Positions 8,426-17,126 of a stretch of DNA of 21,595 bases are shown piece by piece; the stretch's first letter is position 1, and each line of letters begins with the position of its first letter. The position numbers and the translations under genes were made by a program. Under the pieces are notes generated by a model. That model was not told the origin of the DNA, did no database searches, and saw only the letters and a program-made list of their open reading frames with translations. This DNA comes from Proteobacteria bacterium UBA3588 (GTDB lineage Bacteria; Pseudomonadota; Gammaproteobacteria; Thiohalomonadales; Thiohalomonadaceae): the NCBI GenBank assembly GCA_002376325.1, contig DFMR01000162.1, positions 1 to 21,595 of the forward strand, in the 5' to 3' direction.

Positions 8426-9774
8426 TTGCCTTCGTACAGCACGCGCCAGCGGCCGTCTTCATTGACCAGATAGAGCCGCTTGTCGATATCGCTGCTGAAG
8501 TTGTTGGAGCGGTAGTGCTGTTCCAGATCGACCACCACCATATCGCGTCCGCCGGCCGCCGCCTTGGGATAGGCCAGCAACGAGATATCCGACAGCTTCA
8601 CCTGCTGGTAGTGCTTGGCCTGGGCCACCGCGCGCTTGCGCGCCACCCAGCGTTGGTAGTCGTAGCCGGGGCTCCAGAAGCCCGGAGCATAGTGACTGAG
8701 GTACTTGTCGACGTCGCCGCTGGCCCAGTCCCTGGCCCATGACTGGAGCGCCGCCTCCAGACTGTCGCGCTGTTTGAGCCACACGGCCTTATCGATCCAA
8801 TCCACCTTCGCGGTGATCACCAGCGGGGTAACGCCGGGATGGATGTAGGCGCCCACGTGGTCGAGGTCGATATTGGGCAGCACCACGCATCCCTCGCTGT
8901 CCTGCGGCGGGCGGCTGTAGAAGGCGTTGTCGGTACCGTGCAGCCAGATCCCCTCGCCGGTCTTGCCCTCGTGAGCGTCCAACTCATTGGGATAGTCGAG
9001 CGGATAGGCGCCGGAGCCGTACTTTTCCGGCAACGCGCTGTTGGGTATATGGCGGGTGAGGAAGTAGACCCCCTCGGGGGTCCGCATGTCACCGCTGCTG
9101 CTCTTGTCGCCGCTCAATTTGCCGGTGCTGACGTAGAAGTCGCGCACCAGATGCGGCGGCTGGCCGTCGCCTTCGCGCCGATAGACATAGAGCCGGTGGC
9201 TCTGCTTGTCCACCACCAGCGCCGTCTTCACCGTGCGGCCCAGGGCCAGCAGGGCGCGGGGGATGCGATTCTGCGGCAAGGTGTCGAGATAGGCGTTGAG
9301 ACGCGCCTCGGCTTCGGCGCGTAGCTGTTCCAGCGCCTTGTCGTCCGGCTTCTCCAGCCCTGCCAGCAGCGGGGTGCCGCCGAAATCGGTGACGGTCTGG
9401 GTCTGGGCCAGCAGCAGGTCGCCCTGCACCAAATAGGCCAGGTGGAACTTTGGAACACGCCTGATCAGCGAAGCCAGTTGCCGGCGCGCCTCGCGCAGGC
9501 GTCCCGACTTGAAGTCGATGATCCCCTTGAGCAGGCTCGCTTCGTAGTCGTCCGGATAGTGGGCCAGTCGCTCGTTGAGACGCGCCAGGGCGTGGGAATA
9601 GAGCAGCATGCGGCCTTCGTTGCTGCCGGCGGGCGATAGATCGACGTGCGAGAGGTCGGCCAGCGTCGGCGTCGCCGTGACCTCGTCCTTTTCATATCGA
9701 TGGGCACCGAACAGGGTCACCGATAGCGCCAGCAGCCCCCCCGTGACCAACAATTTTCTGACCCGCTTACGCAT
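8419..9774 (-). CDS. L,D-transpeptidase (YkuD) with N-terminal helical repeats and C-terminal NTF2-like domain
   Basis: A 451-residue envelope enzyme. An uncleaved or poorly cleaved signal anchor (MRKRVRKLLVTGGLLALSVT) is followed by a TPR-like helical region at about 55-165. The YkuD catalytic domain spans about 183-322, with the motif HG at 279-280 followed by SEGCVVL, making Cys296 the nucleophile. It would form 3-3 peptidoglycan cross-links or attach proteins to meso-DAP. The C-terminus (about 335-451) is an NTF2/SnoaL-like domain, as in the Cds6-type L,D-transpeptidases. The start ATG lies 3 bp after the stop of the TPR protein gene, with AAGG about 14 bases upstream, so translation is probably coupled. 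The downstream neighbour protein carries a similar C-terminal domain, and a broken copy of this gene's 3' part lies at 2742-2889. Confidence 0.93.
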   Translation of the reverse strand: MRKRVRKLLVTGGLLALSVTLFGAHRYEKDEVTATPTLADLSHVDLSPAGSNEGRMLLYSHALARLNERLAHYPDDYEASLLKGIIDFKSGRLREARRQLASLIRRVPKFHLAYLVQGDLLLAQTQTVTDFGGTPLLAGLEKPDDKALEQLRAEAEARLNAYLDTLPQNRIPRALLALGRTVKTALVVDKQSHRLYVYRREGDGQPPHLVRDFYVSTGKLSGDKSSSGDMRTPEGVYFLTRHIPNSALPEKYGSGAYPLDYPNELDAHEGKTGEGIWLHGTDNAFYSRPPQDSEGCVVLPNIDLDHVGAYIHPGVTPLVITAKVDWIDKAVWLKQRDSLEAALQSWARDWASGDVDKYLSHYAPGFWSPGYDYQRWVARKRAVAQAKHYQQVKLSDISLLAYPKAAAGGRDMVVVDLEQHYRSNNFSSDIDKRLYLVNEDGRWRVLYEGNQ

Positions 9775-9777
9775 CGG

Positions 9778-11145
9778 CTAGTGCATTACCTTGAGCGACT
9801 GTTCCGAAGCGATCATCCAGTTTCCGCCGCGCAATACAAGAACAAAGCGCTTAATCGTCACATCCTTGTAGCCTGTGGCCGAGTAGTGTTGGGTCAGGGT
9901 GACGGTCGCCTGGTCGGGCGTGGTCGCACGGACTTCGATGTCGGACAGCGACACCTTGATCCAGGCCGGCCGGGTCAGGTGCAGGCGCCGCTCCCTTTCC
10001 CAGGCGCTGCGGCTGGTGCCCGGCGGGGCGTAGCCGGCCTCGTAATGAGCGAGATAGGCGCCGATATCTTGCTGCGACCAAGCCTTGGCCCAGCCGTTGA
10101 GGGTGTCAACGACCGCCAGGCGCTCGCTCCCGGCAGCCTCGCCGACCGGGGTCTTGGCGGCGGCCGGGGCAATCTGGGCGACCGCGACAGGGACCGACGG
10201 GGCCGGGGCCGGTGCCGGCGTGGGCACTGGTGCGGGTATCGGCTTGGGCTCCGGGGCCGGAACGGGCGTCGGGGTCGGGGCCGGAGCAGTGATCGATCCG
10301 GGTTGCGGGACCGGAACGGGCGCGGGTTTTGAGGCCGGGGCCGGCGCGAGCGCCTGCTTGGCTACCGGTGCCGGTGCCGGAACGGGCTTGGGAGTCGGGG
10401 CCGGTGCGGGGCTCGGTTTGGCAACCGGTGTCGGCGCAGGCTTCGGTTTGGCGGCCGCTGCGGGCGCGGGTATCGGCTTGGGCGCCGCCGCGGGTGCAGC
10501 TACGGGTTTGGGTGCCGAAATCGGCCTGCGGTTGGCCGCCGCAGGAGCCGGTGCCGGCTTGGCCGCAGGAACCGCGTCCGCCGCTTTGGCGGGCAACGCC
10601 GCGGCAACCGGCTCCGCGCTGGCGACCATGATCGGCGCCGGCGCCTCGGGCGTGGTCTTGAGGGCCGTCAGCACCTGCAGCCCAGGCGGCGGGCTCGCCG
10701 ACCGGATGCGCAGGGCCTTGGCGTAGGAGGCGCGCGCCATCTGCACATAGATGTCGCTGAGGTTCCGGTAGAGCGCGGCATAGCGATCATCGGTACTCAG
10801 CCCATGCTCAAGCACCTTCTTGGCGTCAGCCAGGCGCCCTTCGCGCGCGTATATCGCCGCCAGATTGTTGTAGGGTTCGGGCTGCCGCGGATAGTCGGCA
10901 ATCAGCTTGCGAAATATCGCCGCCGCCGCATCCAGCTTGCCGTCGCCCGCCAGGGCGGTGCCCCGCAGGAAGCGCGCCTCGGCCTGGTCGGCCCGGGGAC
11001 TATGCAGTTTATTCAGCTCCGCCAAGGCGGTGGAATAGTCGCCGGTAGCCACTGCATCGCCGGCGGCGGTCAGCAGGTCAGCGGCATAGGCATGACCGGC
11101 CGCCAGTAAAACGACCCCCAGCAAGGCCTTCAGCCTCGGCTTCAT
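9778..11145 (-). CDS. Secreted TPR protein with long Pro/Ala-rich linker and C-terminal NTF2-like domain
   Basis: A 455-residue exported protein. A clear signal peptide (cleavage likely after AYA, residue 21) precedes TPR-like helices at about 23-148 (QPEPYNNLAAIYAREGRLAD is typical). A low-complexity linker rich in Pro, Ala and Lys (about 166-332) follows, then an NTF2/SnoaL-like domain (about 340-455). That domain shares the pattern WxKVSLSDIEV...LTQHY with the VKLSDIS...LEQHY of the L,D-transpeptidase encoded 3 bp downstream. AAAGGA sits 7 bases before the ATG and a good sigma70 promoter lies upstream. The flexible linker suggests a periplasmic reach or cell-wall-spanning scaffold. A role as partner or regulator of the transpeptidase is inferred from operon and shared domain; no enzymatic motif is seen. 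Confidence 0.85.
   Translation of the reverse strand: MKPRLKALLGVVLLAAGHAYAADLLTAAGDAVATGDYSTALAELNKLHSPRADQAEARFLRGTALAGDGKLDAAAAIFRKLIADYPRQPEPYNNLAAIYAREGRLADAKKVLEHGLSTDDRYAALYRNLSDIYVQMARASYAKALRIRSASPPPGLQVLTALKTTPEAPAPIMVASAEPVAAALPAKAADAVPAAKPAPAPAAANRRPISAPKPVAAPAAAPKPIPAPAAAAKPKPAPTPVAKPSPAPAPTPKPVPAPAPVAKQALAPAPASKPAPVPVPQPGSITAPAPTPTPVPAPEPKPIPAPVPTPAPAPAPSVPVAVAQIAPAAAKTPVGEAAGSERLAVVDTLNGWAKAWSQQDIGAYLAHYEAGYAPPGTSRSAWERERRLHLTRPAWIKVSLSDIEVRATTPDQATVTLTQHYSATGYKDVTIKRFVLVLRGGNWMIASEQSLKVMH
10150..10650 (-). repeat. Low-complexity Pro/Ala/Lys-coding repeat tract
   Basis: This tract inside the TPR-protein gene encodes about 167 residues of degenerate PAP, KP and APA units (for example KPSPAPAPTPKPVPAPAP). 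The DNA is strongly GC-rich and internally repetitive, a likely site of length variation between strains. Its opposite strand reads as a glycine/alanine-rich frame, which is only its mirror. Confidence 0.85.
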
Positions 11146-11197
11146 CGGCTATCCTTTTGTTTGAATTGCAGAGCTTGATACACGCGAAACTGCGCTG

Positions 11198-11225
11198 ATT
11201 ATATCAGGACCGCGCCCCATGTCAT
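11198..11225 (-). promoter_or_regulatory. Sigma70-type promoter for the TPR protein/L,D-transpeptidase operon
   Basis: On the minus strand, ATGACA (11225-11220, 5 of 6 to TTGACA) and a perfect TATAAT (11203-11198) are separated by 16 bases. The expected start of transcription is near 11191, about 45 bases before the ATG at 11145. The promoter sits in the 157-bp divergent gap shared with the GAF/HD-GYP gene. Confidence 0.6.
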
Positions 11226-11302
11226 GGAGTGACGTGCATGCACACGCAAACCTCCCGAAAACCGTACAATGGCCATAGTGCAGCCGCCGGAACCACGCCG
11301 CC

Positions 11303-12928
11303 ATGAGCAGCCCACATCTCCTCGAACGCATCGAAAAACTGATCGAGATCGGCATCGCGCTGTCGGCGGAGCGGAACATCGACCGGCTGCTGGAGCTGAT
11401 CCTGGTCGGCGCCAAGACCATCACCAACGCCGATGGCGGCACGCTCTATTCGGTTCAGGAGCGGGCGACGGTGAAGATGGAGATCATCCGCACCGACTCC
11501 CTCGATTTCGCCATGGGCGGCACCACCGGCAAGCCGATCCCGTTCGCGCCTATCCCGCTGTACCACGCGGACGGCGGCCCCAACCACAGCAACGTGGCAA
11601 CCTACGCCGTGCTCAACGACTGCACCATCAATATCCCCGACGCCTATGGCGCCGAGGGTTTCGACTTCTCCGGCACCCGCGAGTTCGATCGCAACACCGG
11701 CTACCGCTCCATCTCCTTCCTTACGATACCGATGAAGAACCACGAGGGGGATATCATCGGCATCCTGCAACTGCTCAACGCCCGGGATCCCGAAAGCGGG
11801 GCCGTCATCCCCTTCAGCCGGGAATCGCAGCGGCTGGCCGAGGCGCTGGCATCGCAGGCCGCCGTGGCGCTGACCAACAGCCGGCTGATGGACGACCTGG
11901 AGCATCTGTTCGAATCGCTGATCAAGCTGATCGCCGACGCCATCGACGAAAAATCGCCTTATACCGGCGGTCACTGCCGCCGCCTGCCGGTCGTCACCAT
12001 GATGCTGGCCGATGCCGCCGCACGGGTCAGCGAGGGCCCGCTCGGCCCGTTCCGGATGAGCGAGGAAGATCGCTACGAACTGGAGGTAGCGGCGTGGCTG
12101 CACGACTGCGGCAAGATCACCACGCCGGAGCATGTGGTGGACAAGGCCACCAAGCTGGAGACCATCTACGACCGCATCCATGAGGTGGACGCCCGTTTCG
12201 AGATCCTGCGCCGCGACGCGGAGATCGCCATGCTGCGCCGTCGCCTGCAGGCGGTCGGCGACGGTGGCGACGTATCCCCATCCACGGACGAGTACCACAA
12301 GCTCGTCCGTCAGTTGCAGGCCGACGCCGACTTTATCCATCGCATCAACATCGGCGGGGAATTCATGTCCGACGAGGATCAAGCGCGCGTCGAGGCGATC
12401 GCCGGCCGTACCTGGGTCGACGAGCACGGACGCCTGCAACCGCTGCTGAACGAAAACGAGGTCGCCAATCTGCGCGTCGCCAAAGGCACGCTGAACGAAC
12501 AGGAGCGGCACATCATCAACAACCACATCGTCGCCACCATCAACATGCTGGAATCCCTGCCGTTTCCCAAACACCTCAAGCGCGTGCCCGAGTTCGCCGG
12601 CGGCCACCACGAACGCATGGACGGCCGCGGCTATCCGCGCGGCCTGACTGGGCCGCAGATGTCGGTCCAGGCGCGCATCATGGCCATCGCCGACGTGTTC
12701 GAGGCGCTGACCGCCAAGGATCGCCCCTACAAGCCCGGCAAGACATTGTCGGAGACCTTGCACATCATGGCCCACATGGTATTGGACGGTCACATCGATC
12801 CGGCCCTGTTCGAGGTCTTCCTGCGCGAGGAGGTCTACCGGCAATACGCCGACCAGTATCTTTCGCCGGAACAGATCGACGAGGTGGATATCGCCCGCTT
12901 ACCGCGCCGCGAGAGCGGAACGCCGTAG
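11303..12928 (+). CDS. GAF domain HD-GYP protein (putative cyclic-di-GMP phosphodiesterase) with ~110-residue insertion
   Basis: A 541-residue cytoplasmic protein without membrane segments. A GAF sensor domain spans about 20-195. The HD-GYP domain has all the usual metal-ligand positions: H224, HD at 267-268 with K271, H408, HH at 435-436, D464, and the loop MDGRGYP at 439-445. It should hydrolyse cyclic-di-GMP. The spacing between K271 and H408 is 137 residues, against 25 in the second HD-GYP protein downstream, so about 110 residues (roughly 275-398, rich in charged helix such as DRIHEVDARFEILRRDAEI) are inserted inside the catalytic domain. This insertion probably defines a known subfamily, but its role is unclear. 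The start ATG at 11303 has only a weak ribosome site. The next gene follows on the same strand after 84 bp. Confidence 0.9.
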   Translation: MSSPHLLERIEKLIEIGIALSAERNIDRLLELILVGAKTITNADGGTLYSVQERATVKMEIIRTDSLDFAMGGTTGKPIPFAPIPLYHADGGPNHSNVATYAVLNDCTINIPDAYGAEGFDFSGTREFDRNTGYRSISFLTIPMKNHEGDIIGILQLLNARDPESGAVIPFSRESQRLAEALASQAAVALTNSRLMDDLEHLFESLIKLIADAIDEKSPYTGGHCRRLPVVTMMLADAAARVSEGPLGPFRMSEEDRYELEVAAWLHDCGKITTPEHVVDKATKLETIYDRIHEVDARFEILRRDAEIAMLRRRLQAVGDGGDVSPSTDEYHKLVRQLQADADFIHRINIGGEFMSDEDQARVEAIAGRTWVDEHGRLQPLLNENEVANLRVAKGTLNEQERHIINNHIVATINMLESLPFPKHLKRVPEFAGGHHERMDGRGYPRGLTGPQMSVQARIMAIADVFEALTAKDRPYKPGKTLSETLHIMAHMVLDGHIDPALFEVFLREEVYRQYADQYLSPEQIDEVDIARLPRRESGTP

Positions 12929-13012
12929 GCGGGATGATAATCTGCCGGCCGGATTGCGATGGTCAGATGAATCGACTGCCATAAACGACAAGAAGAATCA
13001 GATACCCGCGCT

Positions 13013-15763
13013 ATGCAAACCGTTACCAACAAACCCGTGGCAACCCTGATGAACAGGGATATTGCCCATGTCGGCACCGATACGCCGCTGCACAAGGCCA
13101 TGCAGCTGATGCGCGAGAGGAAGATCAGCTCGGTGCTGGTAGTAACGGATAACCGGCCCGTGGGAATCATCACCGAGCGCGACCTGCTGCACATCCTCAG
13201 CATCGGTGAACCGCAGCCGCAGCGGACCTGCGCCGATCTGATGCAGGCGCCGGTGATCACGGTCGACAGCCAATGCGGTCACCTTGAGGCCTACCACATG
13301 ATGCGGGAACACGATATCCGCCACCTGGCGGTGATCAACAGCGACGGCGCCGTGGTAGGCATGCTCTCCGAAAGCAATCTGATCGATGCCTTGGGCGTCG
13401 AATACTACCTCCAGTTTCGCGACGTCGGCAAAGCGATGTCGGCGCACATCGCCCTCCTGCCGCCCAGCGGCAGTGTCGGCGACGCAGTACGGATGATGGA
13501 TCTCGAACGGCACAGCTGCGTGATTATCGCCGGCGATGACCACGTACCGCAGGGCATCGTCACCGAACGCGACATGGTCCGGGTCGGGCTCGACGCGAGC
13601 GCGCCGAACCATATTCCGTTGCAGCAGATAATGAGCCACCCCGTTGCCACCATCACCGCCGCCGATCCGCTGCACGAGGCGGTGGCGCGCATGCACGAAG
13701 CCCATATGCGCCGGCTGGTCGTAATCGACACAGCGGGACGTGCCGTCGGCCTGCTCAGCTATCATGACATCACCCGCGGGCTGGAGAGCCGCTATACCGT
13801 TTTCCTGCGGCAACTGGTCGATCGCCAGCGTGAAGACCTGCAACGACAGCAGCTCGGACTCGACGAAAAGGCGTTCGTCGACAACGTGCTGCATATGAGC
13901 GGCTCCACCGCGCTCGTCGCCGCCGACCTGTTTGGGCGCATCCGCTTCGCCAGCGCCTCGGTCTACGTCATGTTCGGCCTCGCACCGGAGGCCATGATCG
14001 GACGCCAACTGGACGGCGTGCTGGGTGAACGACAAACAGACCACGACCTGACGCAGGTCCTGGAGACGCTGACGCTCAGCGATCACTACCAAAGCGAATT
14101 CACCCGTCACACCCCGCGCGGGATCCGCTTTATCGAAACCCAGTGGTCGCTGCTGCGCGATAACTACGGCGCCCCGCAAGGCTTTCTGCTGGTCGCCCAC
14201 GACATCACCAACCGACGTCGCGCAGAGACTGCACTGCGCGACAGCGAAGAGCGCTTTCACGCCATCTACCATTCGATCAACGACGGCATCATCGTTCTCG
14301 ATAAAGACGACGGAACCATCGTCGACGTCAACCGTCGCGTCTGCGAGATGTACGGCTACGAGCAAATGGAATTGTTGCGGATGGATATCGACCGACTCTC
14401 CGTCGGCTTCGCGCCTTACGACCGGCAACACTCTTCCGACTACATGGACGGGGCCGCCGCCGGCGAAGCACAAACCTTCGAGTGGCTGGCGCGCGCTCAC
14501 GACGGCAGCAGATTCTGGGTCGAGATCACCATGCGCAGCGCCACCATCGCCGGCGCCGATCGCATCCTGCTGTCGGTGCGCGACATCGTTGAGCGGAAAA
14601 AATCGGAAGAGCACCTGCGTCATCTCAACTGGGCGCTTTCCGCCCTCAGCCGCGGCAACGCCGCCTTGGTGCATGCGCTCACCATCGAAGAGATGTTGGA
14701 CGCGACCTGCAGCGCCATTACCGATCAGGACGGCTATGCCCTGGCCTATATCGGCATGCTCGGCGACGCAGCCGCCAAGCGCGTCGAAATCACCGCCAGT
14801 GCCGGTGACGCGCTGGGCTATCTGGATGGCATAGAAGTGACGTGGGACGACGGACCACACAGCCAGGGACCGGTCGGGCGTGCAGTGCGCAGCAATGCTG
14901 CCGTGGTGTTCAACGACGTACTCAACAACGATGCGTTCGCCCCTTGGCAGGAGCGCGCCCGCCAATACGGCATCGCCTCCAACCTGGTCGTTCCGCTACG
15001 CAGTGACGGGCGCATGATCGGCGTATTGTCGGTCTACGCAACGGTGAGCAACGCCTTCGACACCGACGAAATCCGCCTATTCGAAGAACTGGCCGACGAC
15101 ATGGGCTTCGGCATCGACAGCCGCAAGACCCAGGACGCCTATCGCGCTTCGCTGCTGGAACGCGAACGCTACGCCGAAAAGCTGCGCGAAACCCTGGAAC
15201 AGACCATCGGCGCGCTCAGCGCCACCCTGGAGAAGCGCGATCCCTACACCGCCGGGCACGAACGGCGTGTCGCCGACCTCGCCGTTGCCATCGGCCGCGA
15301 CCTCGGCCTCGACGAGCAGCGGTTGCACGGCCTGCGGCTGGCAGGCCACATCCACGATATCGGTAAGGTGCAGATCCCGTCGGAACTGTTGAGCAAACCC
15401 TCCAAGCTGACGCCGGTGGAGTTCGAACTGATCAAGATGCACGCCGAGGCAGGACACGACATCCTCAAGGACATCGACTTCCCCTGGCCCATTGCCGACA
15501 TGGTGTGGCAGCACCACGAACATCTCGACGGCAGCGGCTACCCGCGCCATCTCACCGGCGATCAGATGCTGGAGGAGTCGAAGATCCTCGCCGTCGCCGA
15601 CGTGGTCGAGGCGATGTCCTCGCACCGTCCCTACCGACCTGCTCGCGGCGTCGAGCCGGCGCTCGAAGAGATCGCGCGACTGCGCGGCGACAAACTCGAT
15701 CCCACTGCGGTGGATACCTGCCTGCACCTGTTTCGAGAGAAAGGCTATACGTTTCCCGAGTAG
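13013..15763 (+). CDS. Multi-sensor HD-GYP protein: 4xCBS-PAS-PAS-GAF-HD-GYP
   Basis: A 916-residue cytoplasmic signalling protein. Four CBS repeats come first (about 7-65, 73-130, 138-195, 203-260; note GIITERDLL and GIVTERDMV), the family module that usually binds adenine nucleotides. PAS domains follow at about 288-402 and 412-530, then a GAF domain at about 540-705. The HD-GYP domain (about 725-916) has H749, HD at 781-782 with K785, H810, HH at 834-835 and D863, and the loop LDGSGYP, so a working cyclic-di-GMP phosphodiesterase is expected. No insertion is present, unlike in the preceding HD-GYP protein. The start at 13013 lacks a strong ribosome site. Architecture implies that energy state and other cues are combined before second-messenger breakdown; the ligands are unknown. 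Confidence 0.93.
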   Translation: MQTVTNKPVATLMNRDIAHVGTDTPLHKAMQLMRERKISSVLVVTDNRPVGIITERDLLHILSIGEPQPQRTCADLMQAPVITVDSQCGHLEAYHMMREHDIRHLAVINSDGAVVGMLSESNLIDALGVEYYLQFRDVGKAMSAHIALLPPSGSVGDAVRMMDLERHSCVIIAGDDHVPQGIVTERDMVRVGLDASAPNHIPLQQIMSHPVATITAADPLHEAVARMHEAHMRRLVVIDTAGRAVGLLSYHDITRGLESRYTVFLRQLVDRQREDLQRQQLGLDEKAFVDNVLHMSGSTALVAADLFGRIRFASASVYVMFGLAPEAMIGRQLDGVLGERQTDHDLTQVLETLTLSDHYQSEFTRHTPRGIRFIETQWSLLRDNYGAPQGFLLVAHDITNRRRAETALRDSEERFHAIYHSINDGIIVLDKDDGTIVDVNRRVCEMYGYEQMELLRMDIDRLSVGFAPYDRQHSSDYMDGAAAGEAQTFEWLARAHDGSRFWVEITMRSATIAGADRILLSVRDIVERKKSEEHLRHLNWALSALSRGNAALVHALTIEEMLDATCSAITDQDGYALAYIGMLGDAAAKRVEITASAGDALGYLDGIEVTWDDGPHSQGPVGRAVRSNAAVVFNDVLNNDAFAPWQERARQYGIASNLVVPLRSDGRMIGVLSVYATVSNAFDTDEIRLFEELADDMGFGIDSRKTQDAYRASLLERERYAEKLRETLEQTIGALSATLEKRDPYTAGHERRVADLAVAIGRDLGLDEQRLHGLRLAGHIHDIGKVQIPSELLSKPSKLTPVEFELIKMHAEAGHDILKDIDFPWPIADMVWQHHEHLDGSGYPRHLTGDQMLEESKILAVADVVEAMSSHRPYRPARGVEPALEEIARLRGDKLDPTAVDTCLHLFREKGYTFPE

Positions 15764-15867
15764 CGGGCAGAAAGAGTTGAAGCCGCCTATGGGACATGTG
15801 GCGCACGGAGACGGCGACGGTAATAGCGCAGCGAAACGGTAGCCGGTAATGGCCGTTTCCGGCGGGC

Positions 15868-15899
15868 AAAAAAATTGGCCCGGCAATTCACCGGGCCAA
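15868..15899 (-). terminator. Rho-independent terminator of the porin gene
   Basis: On the minus strand a perfect 9-bp stem (TTGGCCCGG / CCGGGCCAA, positions 15891-15899 with 15875-15883) encloses the 7-base loop TGAATTG and is followed directly by seven T residues (15874-15868). It lies about 43 bases after the porin stop. Without a T-run on the other side, it should act mainly on minus-strand transcripts. Confidence 0.92.
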
Positions 15900-15941
15900 C
15901 AACCTGCTTTGAATAATTTTCGTCCCTGAAATTTCGTTAAC

Positions 15942-17027
15942 TTAGAACTTGAAGACGTAACCGACGGAGATGGCGCTGACGTCCTTACCGGCGACTGTCG
16001 TGTATTTCTGGTCGTGACCGGCACCGATGAAGTACTGAGCGTTGGTGTCATTGCTCACTTTGTCGTACATGATGTAGGCCGAAGCGTTCTTGGCCAGTTT
16101 GTAAGCGTAACCGACCGTGATTTGGTTCGCGCCGTCATTACCTAAGGAAGATGCCTCGGCTTTCATGTACTGCAACTTGATCGCGCCTGGGCCACCCGTG
16201 TTGAACACAAAAGCGGCGCCGTATGCATTGCGCTTATTAACGCCGGGGCTGGCCGCGCTATCGTCCAATTGCTCATAGATCAGCCGGCCATCAATGGCGC
16301 CCACCTTGTAACCGCCATACAAACGGGTACCGGTGAGTTTGTAAAGCACTGCATCACCAGCAGTATTGGGGTAATCCTGCTGCTCCCAAGCGGCCGCCAG
16401 GCTCAAGCCATTGGCTGCATAAACCACATTGACAGCGGTCAAGGCGTTATTGTTGTTGTCCTGACCGGCTTGGCCAGTTGTATTCGCTTGAAAGGCCGTA
16501 GCGTACTCAAGATTCGCCTGAACTCCACCCATCTTCGGCGTAGAATAGATAAGGCTATTCTTGGCACGCGTATCAAAGTGGCCACTTCCACTGCTCGTTG
16601 TACCTAAGATATTCCGGGAATCGCCAACGGAATTTCCCATGATATCGAATTTGCCGAAGATATCCTTGTAAATGGTATCGCGGTAACCGACCGTCAGGCT
16701 CCCGCCGGTGCCCTTAAGACCGACGTAGGCGGCACGATGGTCAATCACGCCGCCAGAATTATCGGCGCTGATAGAACCTTCAATTTTGTAAAAGCCGGTC
16801 ATGGAACCGATAGCGCCCTCACCTTTGAAGCCCAAGCGTGAGGAGTTACTGGATATACTCAGATTTCCAACCTTGTTATTAGTGGCTTGATAACCACTGG
16901 CCGAATCCACGCTGACATGCACCTGGCCGTAGATTTCCAGTGCCTTGCCTGCCACCTCGACTGCACTGGCAAGACCCGGCATTACCAAAGCTGCACTCAC
17001 TGCCAATGCAAGTACCTTCTTATCCAT
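15942..17027 (-). CDS. Gram-negative general porin (Porin_4-like)
   Basis: A 361-residue outer-membrane porin, expected to form a 16-strand trimeric channel. The start at 17027 (MDKKVLALAV) follows a strong GGGAGGAG ribosome site; a longer reading from 17195 has no support. A signal peptide ends at about residue 22 (PGLASA, mature protein starting VEVAGKALEIYGQVHVSVD). Alternating strands such as SSNSSRLGFKGEGAIGSMTG and GSLTVGYRDTIYKD are typical of proteobacterial porins. The C-terminus ends SVGYVFKF, with the terminal Phe of the BAM recognition signal. It is a single-gene unit closed by the terminator at 15868-15899. Base composition is slightly AT-richer than its neighbours, as often seen in highly expressed porins. 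Specificity cannot be inferred. Confidence 0.93.
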   Translation of the reverse strand: MDKKVLALAVSAALVMPGLASAVEVAGKALEIYGQVHVSVDSASGYQATNNKVGNLSISSNSSRLGFKGEGAIGSMTGFYKIEGSISADNSGGVIDHRAAYVGLKGTGGSLTVGYRDTIYKDIFGKFDIMGNSVGDSRNILGTTSSGSGHFDTRAKNSLIYSTPKMGGVQANLEYATAFQANTTGQAGQDNNNNALTAVNVVYAANGLSLAAAWEQQDYPNTAGDAVLYKLTGTRLYGGYKVGAIDGRLIYEQLDDSAASPGVNKRNAYGAAFVFNTGGPGAIKLQYMKAEASSLGNDGANQITVGYAYKLAKNASAYIMYDKVSNDTNAQYFIGAGHDQKYTTVAGKDVSAISVGYVFKF

Positions 17028-17097
17028 AACTCCTCCCAAAATGAGCGAAAAAAACAACGATGTGTGAAACAAAAGTGGGAGGCATGATGTCGCTTGT

Positions 17098-17126
17098 TTA
17101 TTACATGCGGAAGACACAATTGTGAA
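17098..17126 (-). promoter_or_regulatory. Candidate sigma70-type promoter of the porin gene
   Basis: On the minus strand, TTCACA (17126-17121, 5 of 6 to TTGACA) is followed either by TGTAAT (17105-17100) after 15 bases or by TAATAA (17103-17098) after 17 bases. This would give a leader of about 65 bases before the porin ATG at 17027. The -35 overlaps the palindrome CACAATTGTG, a possible regulator site. Confidence 0.4.

Noticed and set aside
10085..10726. Glycine/alanine-rich 213-codon open frame on the + strand
   Set aside because: It is the mirror of the Pro/Ala-rich linker of the TPR protein on the other strand, and has no ribosome site or signal peptide.
11265..11270. TACAAT as a -10 box for the GAF/HD-GYP gene
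   Set aside because: The hexamer is good but no -35 match is found at 15-19 bases upstream, so it was not listed as a promoter.
12998..14965. Long 655-codon minus-strand open frame
   Set aside because: Antisense to the CBS-PAS-GAF-HD-GYP gene; the product has no recognisable domain and the + strand gene is certain.
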